A DNA stretch of 64,000 bases. Source: Bosea sp. RAC05 (GTDB taxonomy: Bacteria > Pseudomonadota > Alphaproteobacteria > Rhizobiales > Beijerinckiaceae). The position numbers and the translations under genes were made by a program. A model generated the notes under the pieces. That model did no database searches, had not been told where the DNA came from, and saw only the letters and a program-made list of their open reading frames with translations. The DNA lies in contig NZ_CP016464.1 in assembly GCF_001713455.1 (NCBI RefSeq), positions 2,032,001 through 2,096,000 of the forward strand, in the 5' to 3' direction. Positions 1 through 8,991 of this stretch are shown piece by piece; position 1 is the first letter of the stretch; each line of letters opens with the position of its first letter.

Positions 1-663
1 GGTCGAGACCGCGATCACGTTGAGCACGAAGACGCGGTTGACGATCAGGGTCGGGAAGGCCCGGAACACGCCGAGCAGCGGTGTGCGCTCTCCCAGGTTC
101 GGCGCCGTCTCGGGCAGTTTCACCAGGGTCAGCAAGAGCACGATCACGCCGCTGACGGTCATGAACCAGAGGATCATCCGCCAGCCGAAGGCGGTTTCGA
201 TCTGCCCGCCGAGCCAGGGCGCGATCATCGGCGCGATGACCATGACCATCGTCACGGTGGCGATCTGGCTGGCGGCCTCGTCCCGGTTGGCCGTGTCGCG
301 GATGATCGCGCGCGAGAGCGCAAAGACGGAGCCCGAGCCGGCCCCCTCCAGGATGCGCGCCAGCAGCAGGATCTCGATCGACGGTGCGAGCGCGCCGAGC
401 GCCGAGCCGGCGATGAACAGCGCGATGCCGGCATTGACGCAGGGACGGCGTCCGAAGCGGTCGGAGAGCGGCCCGCTGACGAGCTGGGTCAGCGCGACCG
501 CGACCAGGAACAGCGTCAGCGCGAGCTGGATCGTGGCATAGCTCGAGCCGAAATGGCGCGAGAGCGCCGGCGCCGCCGGCGCGAGCAGGTTGAGCGCGAT
601 CGGCTGCAGGGCCGACATCGCGACCAGCACCGTCAGGGTCGGCTTCAGGGTGCTGGCGCTCAT
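1..663 (-). CDS. MFS drug-efflux-type transporter, Bcr/CflA-like (3' part off the window)
   Basis: This is the first ~220 residues of a 12-TM major facilitator; the gene runs off the left edge. Reading from the ATG at 663, the protein begins MSASTLKPTLTVLVAMSALQ, and then shows the MFS motif-A loop (SGPLSDRFGRRP) after TM2 and alternating hydrophobic segments. The pattern fits the Bcr/CflA branch, which exports drugs and small metabolites by proton antiport in the inner membrane. Its ATG overlaps the TGA of the upstream DMT gene as ATGA, so the two exporters are probably translated together. The exact substrate cannot be read from the sequence. Confidence 0.85.
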   Translation of the reverse strand, partial: MSASTLKPTLTVLVAMSALQPIALNLLAPAAPALSRHFGSSYATIQLALTLFLVAVALTQLVSGPLSDRFGRRPCVNAGIALFIAGSALGALAPSIEILLLARILEGAGSGSVFALSRAIIRDTANRDEAASQIATVTMVMVIAPMIAPWLGGQIETAFGWRMILWFMTVSGVIVLLLTLVKLPETAPNLGERTPLLGVFRAFPTLIVNRVFVLNVIAVST

Positions 664-1562
664 GTCGGGGGCGTGCTCGGCAGCTTGAGCTGCGACTGCG
701 GCACCACCTGCTGCCGGTGCATGGTGTAGAGCCCGCTGGCCACGATCATCGCGATGCCGAGCCCGGCGATTGGGTCGGGCACCTCACCCCAGACCAGATA
801 GCCCATGATCACCGCGAGGATGACGACCGAATAGCGATAGCCGGAGACCACGCCGACATCCGTGTTGCGATAGGCGCTGATGATGCAGATGCTGCCGGCG
901 GCCATCAGCGCCGCCGCGGCGGCGACATAGGACGTCTCGCGCCGCCAGACCGGCTGCCAGACCTCCAGCAGCCCGTAGCCGCAGGCCACGACCCCGACGA
1001 TGGCCGTCGTCATCAGCGCGATCACGGTGGAGGGGATCTCGTTGCCGATCTTGCGCGTCAGCAGGTCGCGGCCGGCGGCGAGGCAGGCACTCGCCAGCGC
1101 CACCAGGGCCGCGGCGTTGAAGGAATCGGTGGCGGGCCGCAGGACGACCAGCACCCCGCAGAACCCGATGAAGACCGCGGCGGTGCGGCGCCAGCCGACG
1201 CGCTCGATCCGCAGCACCACCGCGAGCACGACGATGATGATCGGCGATGCCAGCAGGATGGCGGTGACGTCGGCCAGCGGCATCTCGGCCAGCGCCCAGA
1301 TGAAGGTCAGCGTCACCCCGGCGTCGATCAGCCCGCGCAGCAGCACGATCGGCCGCAGCGCGAGGCGCAGCTTGCCGCCCTCCCGGAAGGCGAGGACCAG
1401 GCCGAGCGCGATGATCAGGGCGAAGCCCGTCCGCAGCGTGATCGCCTGGCCCGCCGGATAGACCTCGCGGGCGAGCTTCATCAGCGCGTCGTTGCAGACG
1501 AACAGCGCCATTGCGGCCAGCATGGCGATGATTCCGCGTCGGTTCTGCTCGGGGCTGGCCAC
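660..1562 (-). CDS. EamA/DMT-family inner-membrane exporter
   Basis: A 300-residue drug/metabolite transporter with about ten hydrophobic segments in two EamA repeats (first starting GIIAMLAAMALFVCNDALMK, second near VALASACLAAGRDLL). I chose the GTG at 1562 because it begins 20 bases after the preceding flavoprotein stop, has a GAAAGAA purine stretch upstream, and gives VASPEQNRRG directly before TM1. The longer open frame only overlaps the upstream gene. It ends in an ATGA overlap with the MFS gene. Neighbours suggest an amine/amino-acid related export and oxidation operon (flavoprotein, DMT, MFS), but the substrate is unknown. Confidence 0.88.
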   Translation of the reverse strand: MASPEQNRRGIIAMLAAMALFVCNDALMKLAREVYPAGQAITLRTGFALIIALGLVLAFREGGKLRLALRPIVLLRGLIDAGVTLTFIWALAEMPLADVTAILLASPIIIVVLAVVLRIERVGWRRTAAVFIGFCGVLVVLRPATDSFNAAALVALASACLAAGRDLLTRKIGNEIPSTVIALMTTAIVGVVACGYGLLEVWQPVWRRETSYVAAAAALMAAGSICIISAYRNTDVGVVSGYRYSVVILAVIMGYLVWGEVPDPIAGLGIAMIVASGLYTMHRQQVVPQSQLKLPSTPPT

Positions 1563-1581
1563 GCGGCTGGTTTCTTTCGTC

Positions 1582-2721
1582 TCAGGCCGCGAAGCGCGCC
1601 AGCGAGAAGGGCGCGAGGTCGAAGCGCGAGCGGCCGCTGTCGGACAGATCGGCCAGGATCTCGCCGATGGCGCTGGCGAATTTGAAGCCATGCCCCGAGC
1701 AGCAGGAGGCGAAGACCGCCTGCGGCACGCCCGGCACGCTGTCGATGATGAAGTCCTCGTCCGGCGTCACGCTGTAGACGCAGCCCTTCAGCGTCAATGG
1801 CTCGCCCGCCGCATTCGGCAGGTAGCGGGCGAGGCAGGCGCGGATCAGCTCGACCTGCCGGGAGCTCGGCGTGCGGTCGTCCTCGCGCGGGTCCATCGGC
1901 TCGCGCCCGAAATGCGGCCCGCCCAGCTTGAAGCCGGGATGTTCGTAGAGCGGGAAGCCGTAGAAATGGCCTTCCTCGACCGTGAGGATGAACACCGGGA
2001 AGACGCCCTCGCGATAGAGCTCGGGCTTTCGCGTGGTGAACCAGCCGATTGCCTGGCGGACCGTCGTCACCGTCCGGGCCAGCGAAGGCACCGCGTCGGC
2101 GATCCAGCCGCCCGAGGTGATGACGAGTCGCCCGGCGCTGTAGGTGCCGCGCGCCGTCCTGACCGTCACGCCGCCGTCGGCGGTCGGCGCCCAGTCGAGC
2201 ATCGGCTCGTTGGTGCGGATATCGGCGCCGCGCGACTGGGCGAGCCCGACATGGGCGAAGATCGCCTTCTCGGAGGCGACGAAGCCGCCGCCGGGCTGCC
2301 ACAGCCCGATGTGGCCAGACGGGAGCGAGAAGCCCGGGAACCGCCGCGCGATCTCCTGGCCGTCGAGTTGCTCGTGCTCGAGCCCATGGTCCAGGCAGGA
2401 TTGCAGCGAGGCTTCGACCTCGCCGGAGCCTGCCGGCGCGAGATCGAGCGACCCTGTGACGTGCAGCAGCTTCAGCCCGGCCTCGTCGCCCGTCTTCTGC
2501 CAGAGCTCATGCGCGCGCTGCACGATCGGCACATATTTCGAGCCTTCGAAATAGGCCAGCCGGATGATCCGCGTCAGCCCGTGCGAGGAGCCCATGGTGT
2601 GGCCGAGGTCGAAGCGCTCCAGCCCCAGCACGCGCAGGCCGCGCTGCGCCAGATGCCAGCAGGCGGCTGAGCCCATGGCGCCGACACCCGCGACGATCAC
2701 GTCATAGCTGTTGCTGTTCAT
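1582..2721 (-). CDS. solA: FAD-dependent oxidase, N-methyltryptophan oxidase/sarcosine oxidase (SolA/MSOX) family
   Basis: A 379-residue monomeric sarcosine-oxidase-type flavoprotein. The N-terminus carries the Rossmann dinucleotide motif VIVAGVGAMGSAACWHLAQR, followed by ERFDLGHTMGSSHG, the region that binds FAD in this family. The C-terminal part has the family's CVYSVTPDEDFIID and CSGHGFKFA stretches, where the conserved Cys (here in FASCCSGHGFK) carries covalent FAD in characterised members. Family enzymes oxidatively demethylate N-methyl amino acids, releasing formaldehyde and H2O2. The length matches MSOX/SolA (~375-390). It is first in a run with the DMT and MFS exporters. The family assignment is firm; the exact N-methyl substrate is not. 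Confidence 0.88.
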   Translation of the reverse strand: MNSNSYDVIVAGVGAMGSAACWHLAQRGLRVLGLERFDLGHTMGSSHGLTRIIRLAYFEGSKYVPIVQRAHELWQKTGDEAGLKLLHVTGSLDLAPAGSGEVEASLQSCLDHGLEHEQLDGQEIARRFPGFSLPSGHIGLWQPGGGFVASEKAIFAHVGLAQSRGADIRTNEPMLDWAPTADGGVTVRTARGTYSAGRLVITSGGWIADAVPSLARTVTTVRQAIGWFTTRKPELYREGVFPVFILTVEEGHFYGFPLYEHPGFKLGGPHFGREPMDPREDDRTPSSRQVELIRACLARYLPNAAGEPLTLKGCVYSVTPDEDFIIDSVPGVPQAVFASCCSGHGFKFASAIGEILADLSDSGRSRFDLAPFSLARFAA

Positions 2722-2921
2722 CTCGGCGCTCGTGGGAAAGCGGGAAAGAGGAGGAGGGGACCGGTACGCGGACGAAGCGCCGGTTCCGGAGGCTTACAGG
2801 CACAGGCCGGGGCGGTCCATGCTCGCCAGCGCGTCCGGGCACCGACTCCAACACAATGGTCAGTCTTTCTTAACGTTGATGAACCATAAGGAACTGCGGG
2901 GCGAAGGGACTGGATGGGCTG

Positions 2922-4688
2922 ATGCAGGGCAGGGTTCGACGCTGGCTGAGCCGTCGAAGCCAGGCGCGCACCGCTGGGCCCGCGGCGGCCATGGAGGCAT
3001 TGCCTGCAGCCGCGCCGCTCCCCGCCGAAATCGTTACCCTCGCCGATCGCGAAGCTGTCTCCGTGCTCGAGCAGGATGTCGTGGCGGCGATGCGGCGGCT
3101 GGCCACGGATCTCGGCCGCGCCGAACAGTTCTCGACACAGTCCGAGACGCGCTCCGGCGCGATTCACGACAGCGTCCTGGCGATGCGGGAGGCCACCGCC
3201 ACCGCCAGCGCCAACTCGGCCGCGCTGGTGACCGCCTCGCAGCAGGTCTCGGAATCCGCCGAGGAGATCGGCTGCTCCATGAGCCATGCGCGCGAGCGCC
3301 TCGATGCCGCCGCGATCCGTGCCGGTGAGGCGACGGAGATGATGACGGGCCTCGCCAAGGCGACGGCCGAGATCCGCGGCATCGTCGATTCGATTGCCGA
3401 GATCGCCCGCCAGACCAATCTGCTCGCCCTGAACGCGTCGATCGAGGCCGCCCGGGCGGGGGAGGCCGGCCGCGGCTTCGGCGTCGTCGCGCAGGAGGTC
3501 AAGGTCCTCTCCGTCGAGGTGCGCGAGGCCGTCGACCATATCCGCAACCGCGTCGACCGGCTGACCCAGGCGGCGCACGGGTCGGCCGCGATCGTGACCG
3601 ATGCGCTGCAGATGGTGCGTGACGTCAATCCCGTCATCGCCGCCATCGGCCATGCCTCGCAGGAGCAGGCGGCGGCCACCGCCGAACTGTCGCGCAATGC
3701 CGGCGAGACGGCCCGTTTCGTCGAGACCGTCGCCGAGCGCGTGGCGGAGATCGACCGCGTCGCCCTGTCGGCCGCGACCGAGAGCGCCAGCGCCCGCAAG
3801 GCGACGGCCCGGGGCGCCAGTCTGGCCGGCGGGATGCTGCGCCGCTTCATCCCGACCTTGCGGCACTCCTCCTTCGCCGACCGGCGCCAGCATGACCGCT
3901 TTCCCGCCGAGCATCCGGTCGAGGTCCGGCTCGGCGCCCGTCACTTCGGCAGCCGGACGATCGATATCGGCCGTGGCGGTGCGTTGATCGCCCGTCCCGA
4001 GCAGGGCGAACTCGCGCCCGGCCTCTGTGGCAGTCTCGCCATCGCCGATCTGCCGCCGATGCCCTGCCGGCTGGCGGCGGTCAGCGATCTCGGCCTGCAC
4101 ATGGCGTTCGACGACCAGAGCTTCGAGCATGCCCGGCTGCTCGACGAACTGCTCGAGCGGACCGAGAGCGGCTATCGGCCGCTCATCGAACGCACCCATG
4201 CCTTCGCCGCCGCCGTCGAGGCCCTGTTCTCGGAGGCCCTGGCGCGCGCCCGACTGAGCGAGGGCGATCTGTTCGATGTCGACTATGTCGCCATCGCCGA
4301 GACGGACCCGCAGCAACACCGCAACCGCGCCCTGGCGGTGCTGGAGGAGATCCTGCCGCCGCTGCTGGCGCGGTCCATCGCGTCCGACCCTCGGCTGCTC
4401 TTTACCGTTGCGATCGACCGCAACGGCTACATTCCCGTCCACAACGCGGCCTATGCGCTGCCGCAGCGGCCGGGCGATCCGGTCTGGAACGCGGCGCATT
4501 CCCGCAACCGGCGCATCTTTGACGATCGTGCCGGCATCGCGGCGGCGCGTTCGGTGCGCCCCTTCCTCGTCCAGTCCTATCTGCGCGACATGGGCGGCGG
4601 GGTCCACGAGATGGTGCGCGAGGTCGATGCTCCCGTGCGCATCAACGGCCGCCACTGGGGCGGCGTGCGCATGGCCTACGGGATGTAG
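2922..4688 (+). CDS. Soluble methyl-accepting chemotaxis-type signalling protein with central PilZ domain and C-terminal sensor-like region
   Basis: A 588-residue protein without transmembrane segments. Residues ~80-300 form the MCP signalling coiled coil; the hairpin tip is [20 protein letters not shown] at about 161-180. Residues ~320-410 are a PilZ domain with RRQHDR (RxxxR) and DIGRGGA (the D/NxSxxG position), the two motifs that bind cyclic di-GMP. Residues ~411-588 form a C-terminal region containing [16 protein letters not shown] and [15 protein letters not shown] and ending in a [10 protein letters not shown] signature seen at the ends of some other MCPs; I infer a sensory role. The order (output domain first, PilZ, sensor last) is reversed relative to standard receptors. 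It is divergent from the solA-like gene with ~200 bp between them. Confidence 0.88.
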   Translation: MQGRVRRWLSRRSQARTAGPAAAMEALPAAAPLPAEIVTLADREAVSVLEQDVVAAMRRLATDLGRAEQFSTQSETRSGAIHDSVLAMREATATASANSAALVTASQQVSESAEEIGCSMSHARERLDAAAIRAGEATEMMTGLAKATAEIRGIVDSIAEIARQTNLLALNASIEAARAGEAGRGFGVVAQEVKVLSVEVREAVDHIRNRVDRLTQAAHGSAAIVTDALQMVRDVNPVIAAIGHASQEQAAATAELSRNAGETARFVETVAERVAEIDRVALSAATESASARKATARGASLAGGMLRRFIPTLRHSSFADRRQHDRFPAEHPVEVRLGARHFGSRTIDIGRGGALIARPEQGELAPGLCGSLAIADLPPMPCRLAAVSDLGLHMAFDDQSFEHARLLDELLERTESGYRPLIERTHAFAAAVEALFSEALARARLSEGDLFDVDYVAIAETDPQQHRNRALAVLEEILPPLLARSIASDPRLLFTVAIDRNGYIPVHNAAYALPQRPGDPVWNAAHSRNRRIFDDRAGIAAARSVRPFLVQSYLRDMGGGVHEMVREVDAPVRINGRHWGGVRMAYGM

Positions 4689-4711
4689 ACGGGCGCTCGG
4701 GCCGCTTTGGC

Positions 4712-5476
4712 TCAGAGCCGCTCCCAGACGACGGCAACGCCGGCGCCGCGCAAGGCCTGCTGCCAGAGCGTGCTCGCCTGTTCGAGCCGCGTCGGATCAT
4801 AGACGCCCTGAACCTGGTGGACCTGCAGCTTCCAGTCCCGCGCCCCCGACTCCTGCCAGACCTTGGTGACGAGGCGTTTGAGCCGTTCGGGATCGCGCGT
4901 CGCCGGATTGCTGCCGAAGACCGAGAACTGCCCCGAGTTCTGCAGCATGTCCGAGACCAGGACGAGCGACTTGTCGCCCTCGCGGACCCGCGTCTCGGGG
5001 CGCGACACCACGTCGCCGACCGCCTCCACGATCGGCGAGAGATTGCCCTTCGCCGGCTGCGTCAGCACCGCCAGCGCCTCGTCGAGCGGCCGCCCGAACT
5101 TCTCCACCCAGCGGATGTAGTCGCGCCGCGGATTGCCGATCAGCTCGCTCGCCGTGCGCCCGGGGTTGCACAGCGACAGCAGGGGCGGAAAACCGGGCTC
5201 GAAGGCGTCGTTGAAGACGTAGATCGAGAGCATCCGGTCCGCGGGCAGGCCGTCGCCGATCTGCTTGACCAGCCGCTTCAGGCGCCCGGCCTGGACCTCG
5301 CTCCACGGATCGCTCTTGTCGACGAGGACCAGCGTGTGGCCGACGGCCCCGGATTTGAGGCACAGCGAGTCGGGGTCGCGCGGCGGGCCCTTCAGCAGCG
5401 ACGGTGCGGCGAAGAAGCCGACCAGCGCGACGCCCGCCAGGATCGAGGCGACGATCGCCCAGCTTTCGCTCTTCAT
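4712..5476 (-). CDS. Membrane-anchored von Willebrand factor A-like protein, third gene of an uncharacterised membrane operon
   Basis: A 254-residue protein with one N-terminal TM segment (WAIVASILAGVALVGFFAAP), so most of it should be periplasmic. The body has a vWA-like pattern: a first strand ending HTLVLVDKSDPWSEVQ (MIDAS-like D-x-S), a central helix/strand region, and a later strand KSLVLVSDMLQNSGQFSVF. The classical DxSxS is only partly kept, so metal binding is uncertain. I chose ATG 5476 because it sits immediately before the TM segment; the longer frame adds residues that resemble the intergenic repeat region. It lies 85 bp downstream of the large membrane/coiled-coil gene on the same strand. 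Function unknown. Confidence 0.75.
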   Translation of the reverse strand: MKSESWAIVASILAGVALVGFFAAPSLLKGPPRDPDSLCLKSGAVGHTLVLVDKSDPWSEVQAGRLKRLVKQIGDGLPADRMLSIYVFNDAFEPGFPPLLSLCNPGRTASELIGNPRRDYIRWVEKFGRPLDEALAVLTQPAKGNLSPIVEAVGDVVSRPETRVREGDKSLVLVSDMLQNSGQFSVFGSNPATRDPERLKRLVTKVWQESGARDWKLQVHQVQGVYDPTRLEQASTLWQQALRGAGVAVVWERL

Positions 5477-5515
5477 GGCTTCTGTCTCAGTCCTTCGAGC
5501 CTCGGAAACACCGGG

Positions 5516-5605
5516 CGTCATCCCGGGCCTGCCCCGGGATCCATCATGGAGCGCAGGGTCCTATGATGGATTCCGGAGCTCCGCTTCGCTGCGTCCGGGA
5601 TGACG
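5516..5605. repeat. Palindromic intergenic repeat, GTCATCCCGG type
   Basis: The outer arms are CGTCATCCCGG (5516-5526) and CCGGGATGACG (5595-5605), with inner imperfect arms around GGATCCATCATGG and ATGATGGATTCC. This is a REP/extragenic palindrome type common in Hyphomicrobiales genomes. The right half lies inside the 3' end of the membrane/coiled-coil gene and supplies its last 14 codons and stop. Confidence 0.75.
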
Positions 5606-7090
5606 GTGTGGTTCGGATACCTGACGAGAATTGTCGCGAGCAATGGCGGCGAAATCCGCATGGATCTGTCGCCGCGTCGCCTCGTCCTGCTCGAACGCGT
5701 CGCGTCCGGCCTCGGCGGCCCGCGCCTTCAGTCGCTCGATCTCGCCGGCGAGATCGAGCCCCCGGACCAGCGCAAGCTGTTCGCGCAGCTTCGCCTCCAC
5801 CAGCGCCGGCATGGTGGCGAGCTGCCGCTCGAAATCGTCGATCAGTCCCCGCAGCGCCACATACTCCGCCAGCGGCGTCGGCTGGTCGATGTCGGCGACG
5901 TTCAGGGTCTGCGAAAAATAGGCGGGCGGCATGTCGGTCCGCACCCGCAGATTGGCCTCGCGATACTGCATGAGGGCGGCATCCTTGGCCGCGCGCAGCT
6001 GGCCGAGCCGCGCCGCGTAGAGGTCGCGGGCTTCTTCGGCCGCCGCTCTCGAGGCCTGGAGGCGGCTGCTCTCGCGGGCGCAGTCCTCCTTGAAGCCGTC
6101 GATGCGCGAGCGCAGGGCTTCCAGCTCGGGCAGAAGCGCGACATCGAGACGGCGCCGCTCCTCCTCGACCGCCTCCCAGCGCTGCCGCCAGCGCTTGTAG
6201 GCGCTGCCATGGCCCGGATAGCTGCCGAAGGCGGAATAGCCCTTCACCGCGGCGGCGAAGGCGACGATGCAGCCGATGATGACGAGCGCGGCCGATTTCA
6301 GCTCGGCGATGGCGAAGGGGCTCTCCAGCAACCGCGGCAGCACCTGGAGCGAGCGCGCATCGGGCGTCGCGATCAGCATCTCCCGGTAGTGCCCGACGGC
6401 GAGGTTGAACATCACGATCAGGATGATAAGGCCGACATAGGCGGGCAGGGCCCAGAACAGATGCGTGGCGCGCACATGCTGGCAGTAGCGCGCCGGCCCG
6501 AGGCCTACGAGGAATCCGAGCGCGATGTTGAGCGCCGAGATGATGACGGCGGTCGCCGCCCCGCCGACCAGGCCGAACTCGCTCGCCTCCGCGAAGAAAT
6601 TGCCGTTGAGCAGGCTCTCCAGCGTCAGCGGCACGATCAGGAACAGCAGGATGAACTGCCATTTGTCGACCTTGGGGTCGGCCGTGCGCTTGTGGATGTA
6701 GCTGAAGTACTCGTATTCGCGCTTGGCCCGCAGCGCGTCGTAGACGCGCTGTTCCAGCTCCCCGCCATGGCGGTTGAGCAGCGCGTGCATCGAGGCCTCG
6801 ATCGAGCGGATGCGGCCCTCATAGCGCTCCTGCGTGAAGGCTTCCCGCCGGGCGGCGATCTCGGCCTGGAGGCCGTTCAGGGTCGCCGAGGCCTCCTGGC
6901 GGATCGCCGTGAACAGCTCGATCACCCGCGCCAGCAGCGTCATTTCCGTCTGCGAGGGCACGGCGGAGGAGGGCGCGGGCTGGTTCTCCAGCGCGTCGGC
7001 GGCGCCGTGGCGGCCGGCCTCGACCACCTCCGCCAGATAATGGGCCGTGATTGGCGGCAGCGCCCCGCCTGCGCTGCGCTCAGAGGCCAT
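5561..7090 (-). CDS. Large inner-membrane protein with four TM segments and cytoplasmic coiled coils, uncharacterised
   Basis: About 509 residues from ATG 7090, which overlaps the upstream gene by 11 bp. Layout: an N-terminal soluble part with a long charged helix (about residues 45-135), four TM segments (FILLFLIVPLTLESLL; AATAVIISALNIALGFLVGL; ALPAYVGLIILIVMFNLAVG; AALVIIGCIVAFAAAVKGY), then a ~230-residue C-terminal region rich in Glu, Arg and Leu heptads that is probably coiled coil. The final residues RHPGRSEAELRNPS are encoded by the palindromic repeat, so the original stop was probably a little upstream. It is the middle gene of a three-gene set with a 4-5-TM protein and a periplasmic vWA-like protein. 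I do not recognise the family. Confidence 0.75.
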   Translation of the reverse strand: MASERSAGGALPPITAHYLAEVVEAGRHGAADALENQPAPSSAVPSQTEMTLLARVIELFTAIRQEASATLNGLQAEIAARREAFTQERYEGRIRSIEASMHALLNRHGGELEQRVYDALRAKREYEYFSYIHKRTADPKVDKWQFILLFLIVPLTLESLLNGNFFAEASEFGLVGGAATAVIISALNIALGFLVGLGPARYCQHVRATHLFWALPAYVGLIILIVMFNLAVGHYREMLIATPDARSLQVLPRLLESPFAIAELKSAALVIIGCIVAFAAAVKGYSAFGSYPGHGSAYKRWRQRWEAVEEERRRLDVALLPELEALRSRIDGFKEDCARESSRLQASRAAAEEARDLYAARLGQLRAAKDAALMQYREANLRVRTDMPPAYFSQTLNVADIDQPTPLAEYVALRGLIDDFERQLATMPALVEAKLREQLALVRGLDLAGEIERLKARAAEAGRDAFEQDEATRRQIHADFAAIARDNSRQVSEPHRHPGRSEAELRNPS

Positions 7091-7667
7091 GGGCGCCTCG
7101 GCGGATGAAGCGCCGCGCCTCGACGACGTCGACATGGAAATCGCGGAATCCCGGCCGGGCCGGGTTGCGATAGCAGCGCTCGAACCAGATCGTCAGCGCC
7201 AGCAGCAGCGCGGTGATGGCGAAGACCGCCAGGCCATCGGCCCGCAGCGCGGCGTCGTCGCGCAGCAGGGCAATTGCGGTGGCCACGGCCAGGATGGTCG
7301 AGAACGCGAGCAGCACCGCGCTGCGGTGGCGGCCGACCTCGCGGGCGATCTGCAGCAGCGCCGCGAGGGCGGCCGTCGCGGCGAAGGCGGCGAGTTCGAG
7401 GACGAGCACGCCGGCCAGGGTGGCCCCGATCGCCGCGCCGAGTCCGCTGGGAGAGGCCGGCGACAGCGCGAGATGCACGCTACGGGCGCAGAGGCCCGCC
7501 AGGACGAAGCAGAGGCCGCACAGCAGGCCGACCACGACGGCGAGCAGCGCCAGGCGTGGCCACAGGCGCAGCGCCATGATCGCCAGATGCGCGATCTGCA
7601 GGTCGAGCACGAAGCCCCGGACGGATCGTCCGATCGCCCCCAGCCGGAACAGCAGTCTCCTGATCAT
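7080..7667 (-). CDS. Multi-pass membrane protein, first gene of an uncharacterised membrane/vWA operon
   Basis: About 195 residues from ATG 7667 (MIRRLLFRLGAIGRS), with GGAGG 13 bases upstream; a TTG further up in frame is possible. Hydrophobic segments include LALLAVVVGLLCGLCFVLAG, LAGVLVLELAAFAATAALAA, VLLAFSTILAVATAIALL and LAVFAITALLLALTIWF. The C-terminal ~35 residues are soluble and basic. It overlaps the next gene by 11 bp, implying coupled translation and probably a complex of the three products. No enzyme motif is visible and I cannot name a family. Confidence 0.72.
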   Translation of the reverse strand: MIRRLLFRLGAIGRSVRGFVLDLQIAHLAIMALRLWPRLALLAVVVGLLCGLCFVLAGLCARSVHLALSPASPSGLGAAIGATLAGVLVLELAAFAATAALAALLQIAREVGRHRSAVLLAFSTILAVATAIALLRDDAALRADGLAVFAITALLLALTIWFERCYRNPARPGFRDFHVDVVEARRFIRRGAHGL

Positions 7668-7790
7668 CAAACGCTCGCAACCTCCACGCTCCCGCAACCG
7701 TCGGACCTTTGGCGAGGGGCGTCAAGGCGCCGTTGCGCGCGAAAAGACGCGCCAAACCTGCCCTAGGGGAAGCAAAATGGCCTGACGGCG

Positions 7791-8849
7791 TCAGCCGCCG
7801 GTGACGCTCATATGGCGCCCGACGGCGGGTTTCGCGCGGCGGCGGTCGATGACGAAGTCGTGGCCCTTGGGCTTGCGCGAGATCGCCTCTTCCATCGCCT
7901 TGTGCAGCAGCGCGTCGTCGCCGGAGGCGCGCAGCGGTGCGCGCAGATCGGCGGCGTCCTCCTGGCCGAGGCACATGTAGAGCGTGCCCGTGCAGGTCAG
8001 ACGCACGCGGTTGCAGCTCTCGCAGAAGTTGTGCGTCAACGGCGTGATGAACCCGATCAGCCCACCGGTCTCCTGCACCCGGACATAGCGGGCCGGCCCG
8101 CCGGTCCGGTAGGGATCCTCGACCAGGTTGTAGCGGTCCATCAGCCGGGCCCGCACCACGGAGAGCGGCAGGAACTGGTCGATCCGCCCGGGCTCGATCT
8201 CGCCCAGCGGCATCACCTCGATCAGCGTCAGGTCCATGCCGAGACCATGCGCCCAAACCATAAGGCTCTCGATCTCGTCCTCGTTGACGCCCTTCAGCGC
8301 AACCGCATTGATCTTGACCCGCATCCCGGCCTTGCGCGCCGCCTCGATGCCGCCGAGCACCTTGTCGAGATCGCCCCAGCGCGTGATCTGGCGGAACTTG
8401 TCGGGGTCGAGCGTGTCGAGCGAGACGTTGATCCGCCGCACGCCGTAATCGGCCATTTCCTGCGCATAGCGGTCGAGCAGGGAGCCGTTCGTGGTCAGCG
8501 TCAGCTCCTCCAGCGCGCCCGTGGCGAGATGCCGCGAGAGCGAGCGGAACAGGCTCATCACGTCGCGCCGCACCAGCGGCTCGCCACCGGTCAGGCGCAG
8601 CTTGCGCGTGCCCCGCGCCACGAAGGCCGTGGCCAGGCGGTCGATCTCCTCCAGCGTCAGCAGGTCGCGCTTGGGCAGGAAGGTCATGTCCTCGGACATG
8701 CAGTAGACGCAGCGGAAATCGCAGCGATCCGTCACCGAGATGCGCAGATAGGAGATGTCGCGGCCGAACGGATCGGTCAGCACGGGCCGCGCCAGGGGCG
8801 CGATACCCGTCCGTGCGGTGGCATCTGGCAGGGAGCTGTCGAGGAGCAC
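7791..8849 (-). CDS. moaA: GTP 3',8-cyclase MoaA (molybdenum cofactor biosynthesis)
   Basis: A 352-residue radical-SAM enzyme that turns GTP into (8S)-3',8-cyclo-7,8-dihydroguanosine 5'-triphosphate, the first step of Moco synthesis. The SAM [4Fe-4S] motif is CDFRCVYC in the segment [16 protein letters not shown], and the C-terminal substrate-binding cluster is [13 protein letters not shown] with a third Cys shortly after (YMCLG). The TGGEPL SAM-binding motif is present, and the protein ends in the family's double glycine (SVTGG), which activates the radical chemistry. It stands alone here; no other moa gene lies within the window. Confidence 0.97.
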   Translation of the reverse strand: MLLDSSLPDATARTGIAPLARPVLTDPFGRDISYLRISVTDRCDFRCVYCMSEDMTFLPKRDLLTLEEIDRLATAFVARGTRKLRLTGGEPLVRRDVMSLFRSLSRHLATGALEELTLTTNGSLLDRYAQEMADYGVRRINVSLDTLDPDKFRQITRWGDLDKVLGGIEAARKAGMRVKINAVALKGVNEDEIESLMVWAHGLGMDLTLIEVMPLGEIEPGRIDQFLPLSVVRARLMDRYNLVEDPYRTGGPARYVRVQETGGLIGFITPLTHNFCESCNRVRLTCTGTLYMCLGQEDAADLRAPLRASGDDALLHKAMEEAISRKPKGHDFVIDRRRAKPAVGRHMSVTGG

Positions 8850-8991
8850 GATCGGCGTCTGTCCGTTCGGTCACCGGGTCTGCGGCGGCGCGCCGCTCAT
8901 CCCGGCATTGCGTTGAGCCGCAGACATTGGCATTGCAGCCGCCGAGGTCAAGCGCGGCGATCGTCGCGGCCCGCCGGCGGAGAGCCCCATC

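Noticed and set aside
717..1685. Long plus-strand frame opposite the DMT transporter
   Set aside because: Its translation is His/Asp/Arg-rich low-complexity sequence, typical of the antisense of a GC-rich membrane protein gene; no start signal or family.
2718..4655. Long minus-strand frame (645 codons) opposite the chemoreceptor
   Set aside because: Antisense shadow: composition dominated by Arg, Gly, Asp and His, while the plus strand encodes clear MCP and PilZ motifs.
5600..7108. 502-codon plus-strand frame opposite the membrane/coiled-coil gene
   Set aside because: No recognisable domains or hydrophobic pattern; the minus strand shows TM segments, coiled coils and overlapping gene ends.
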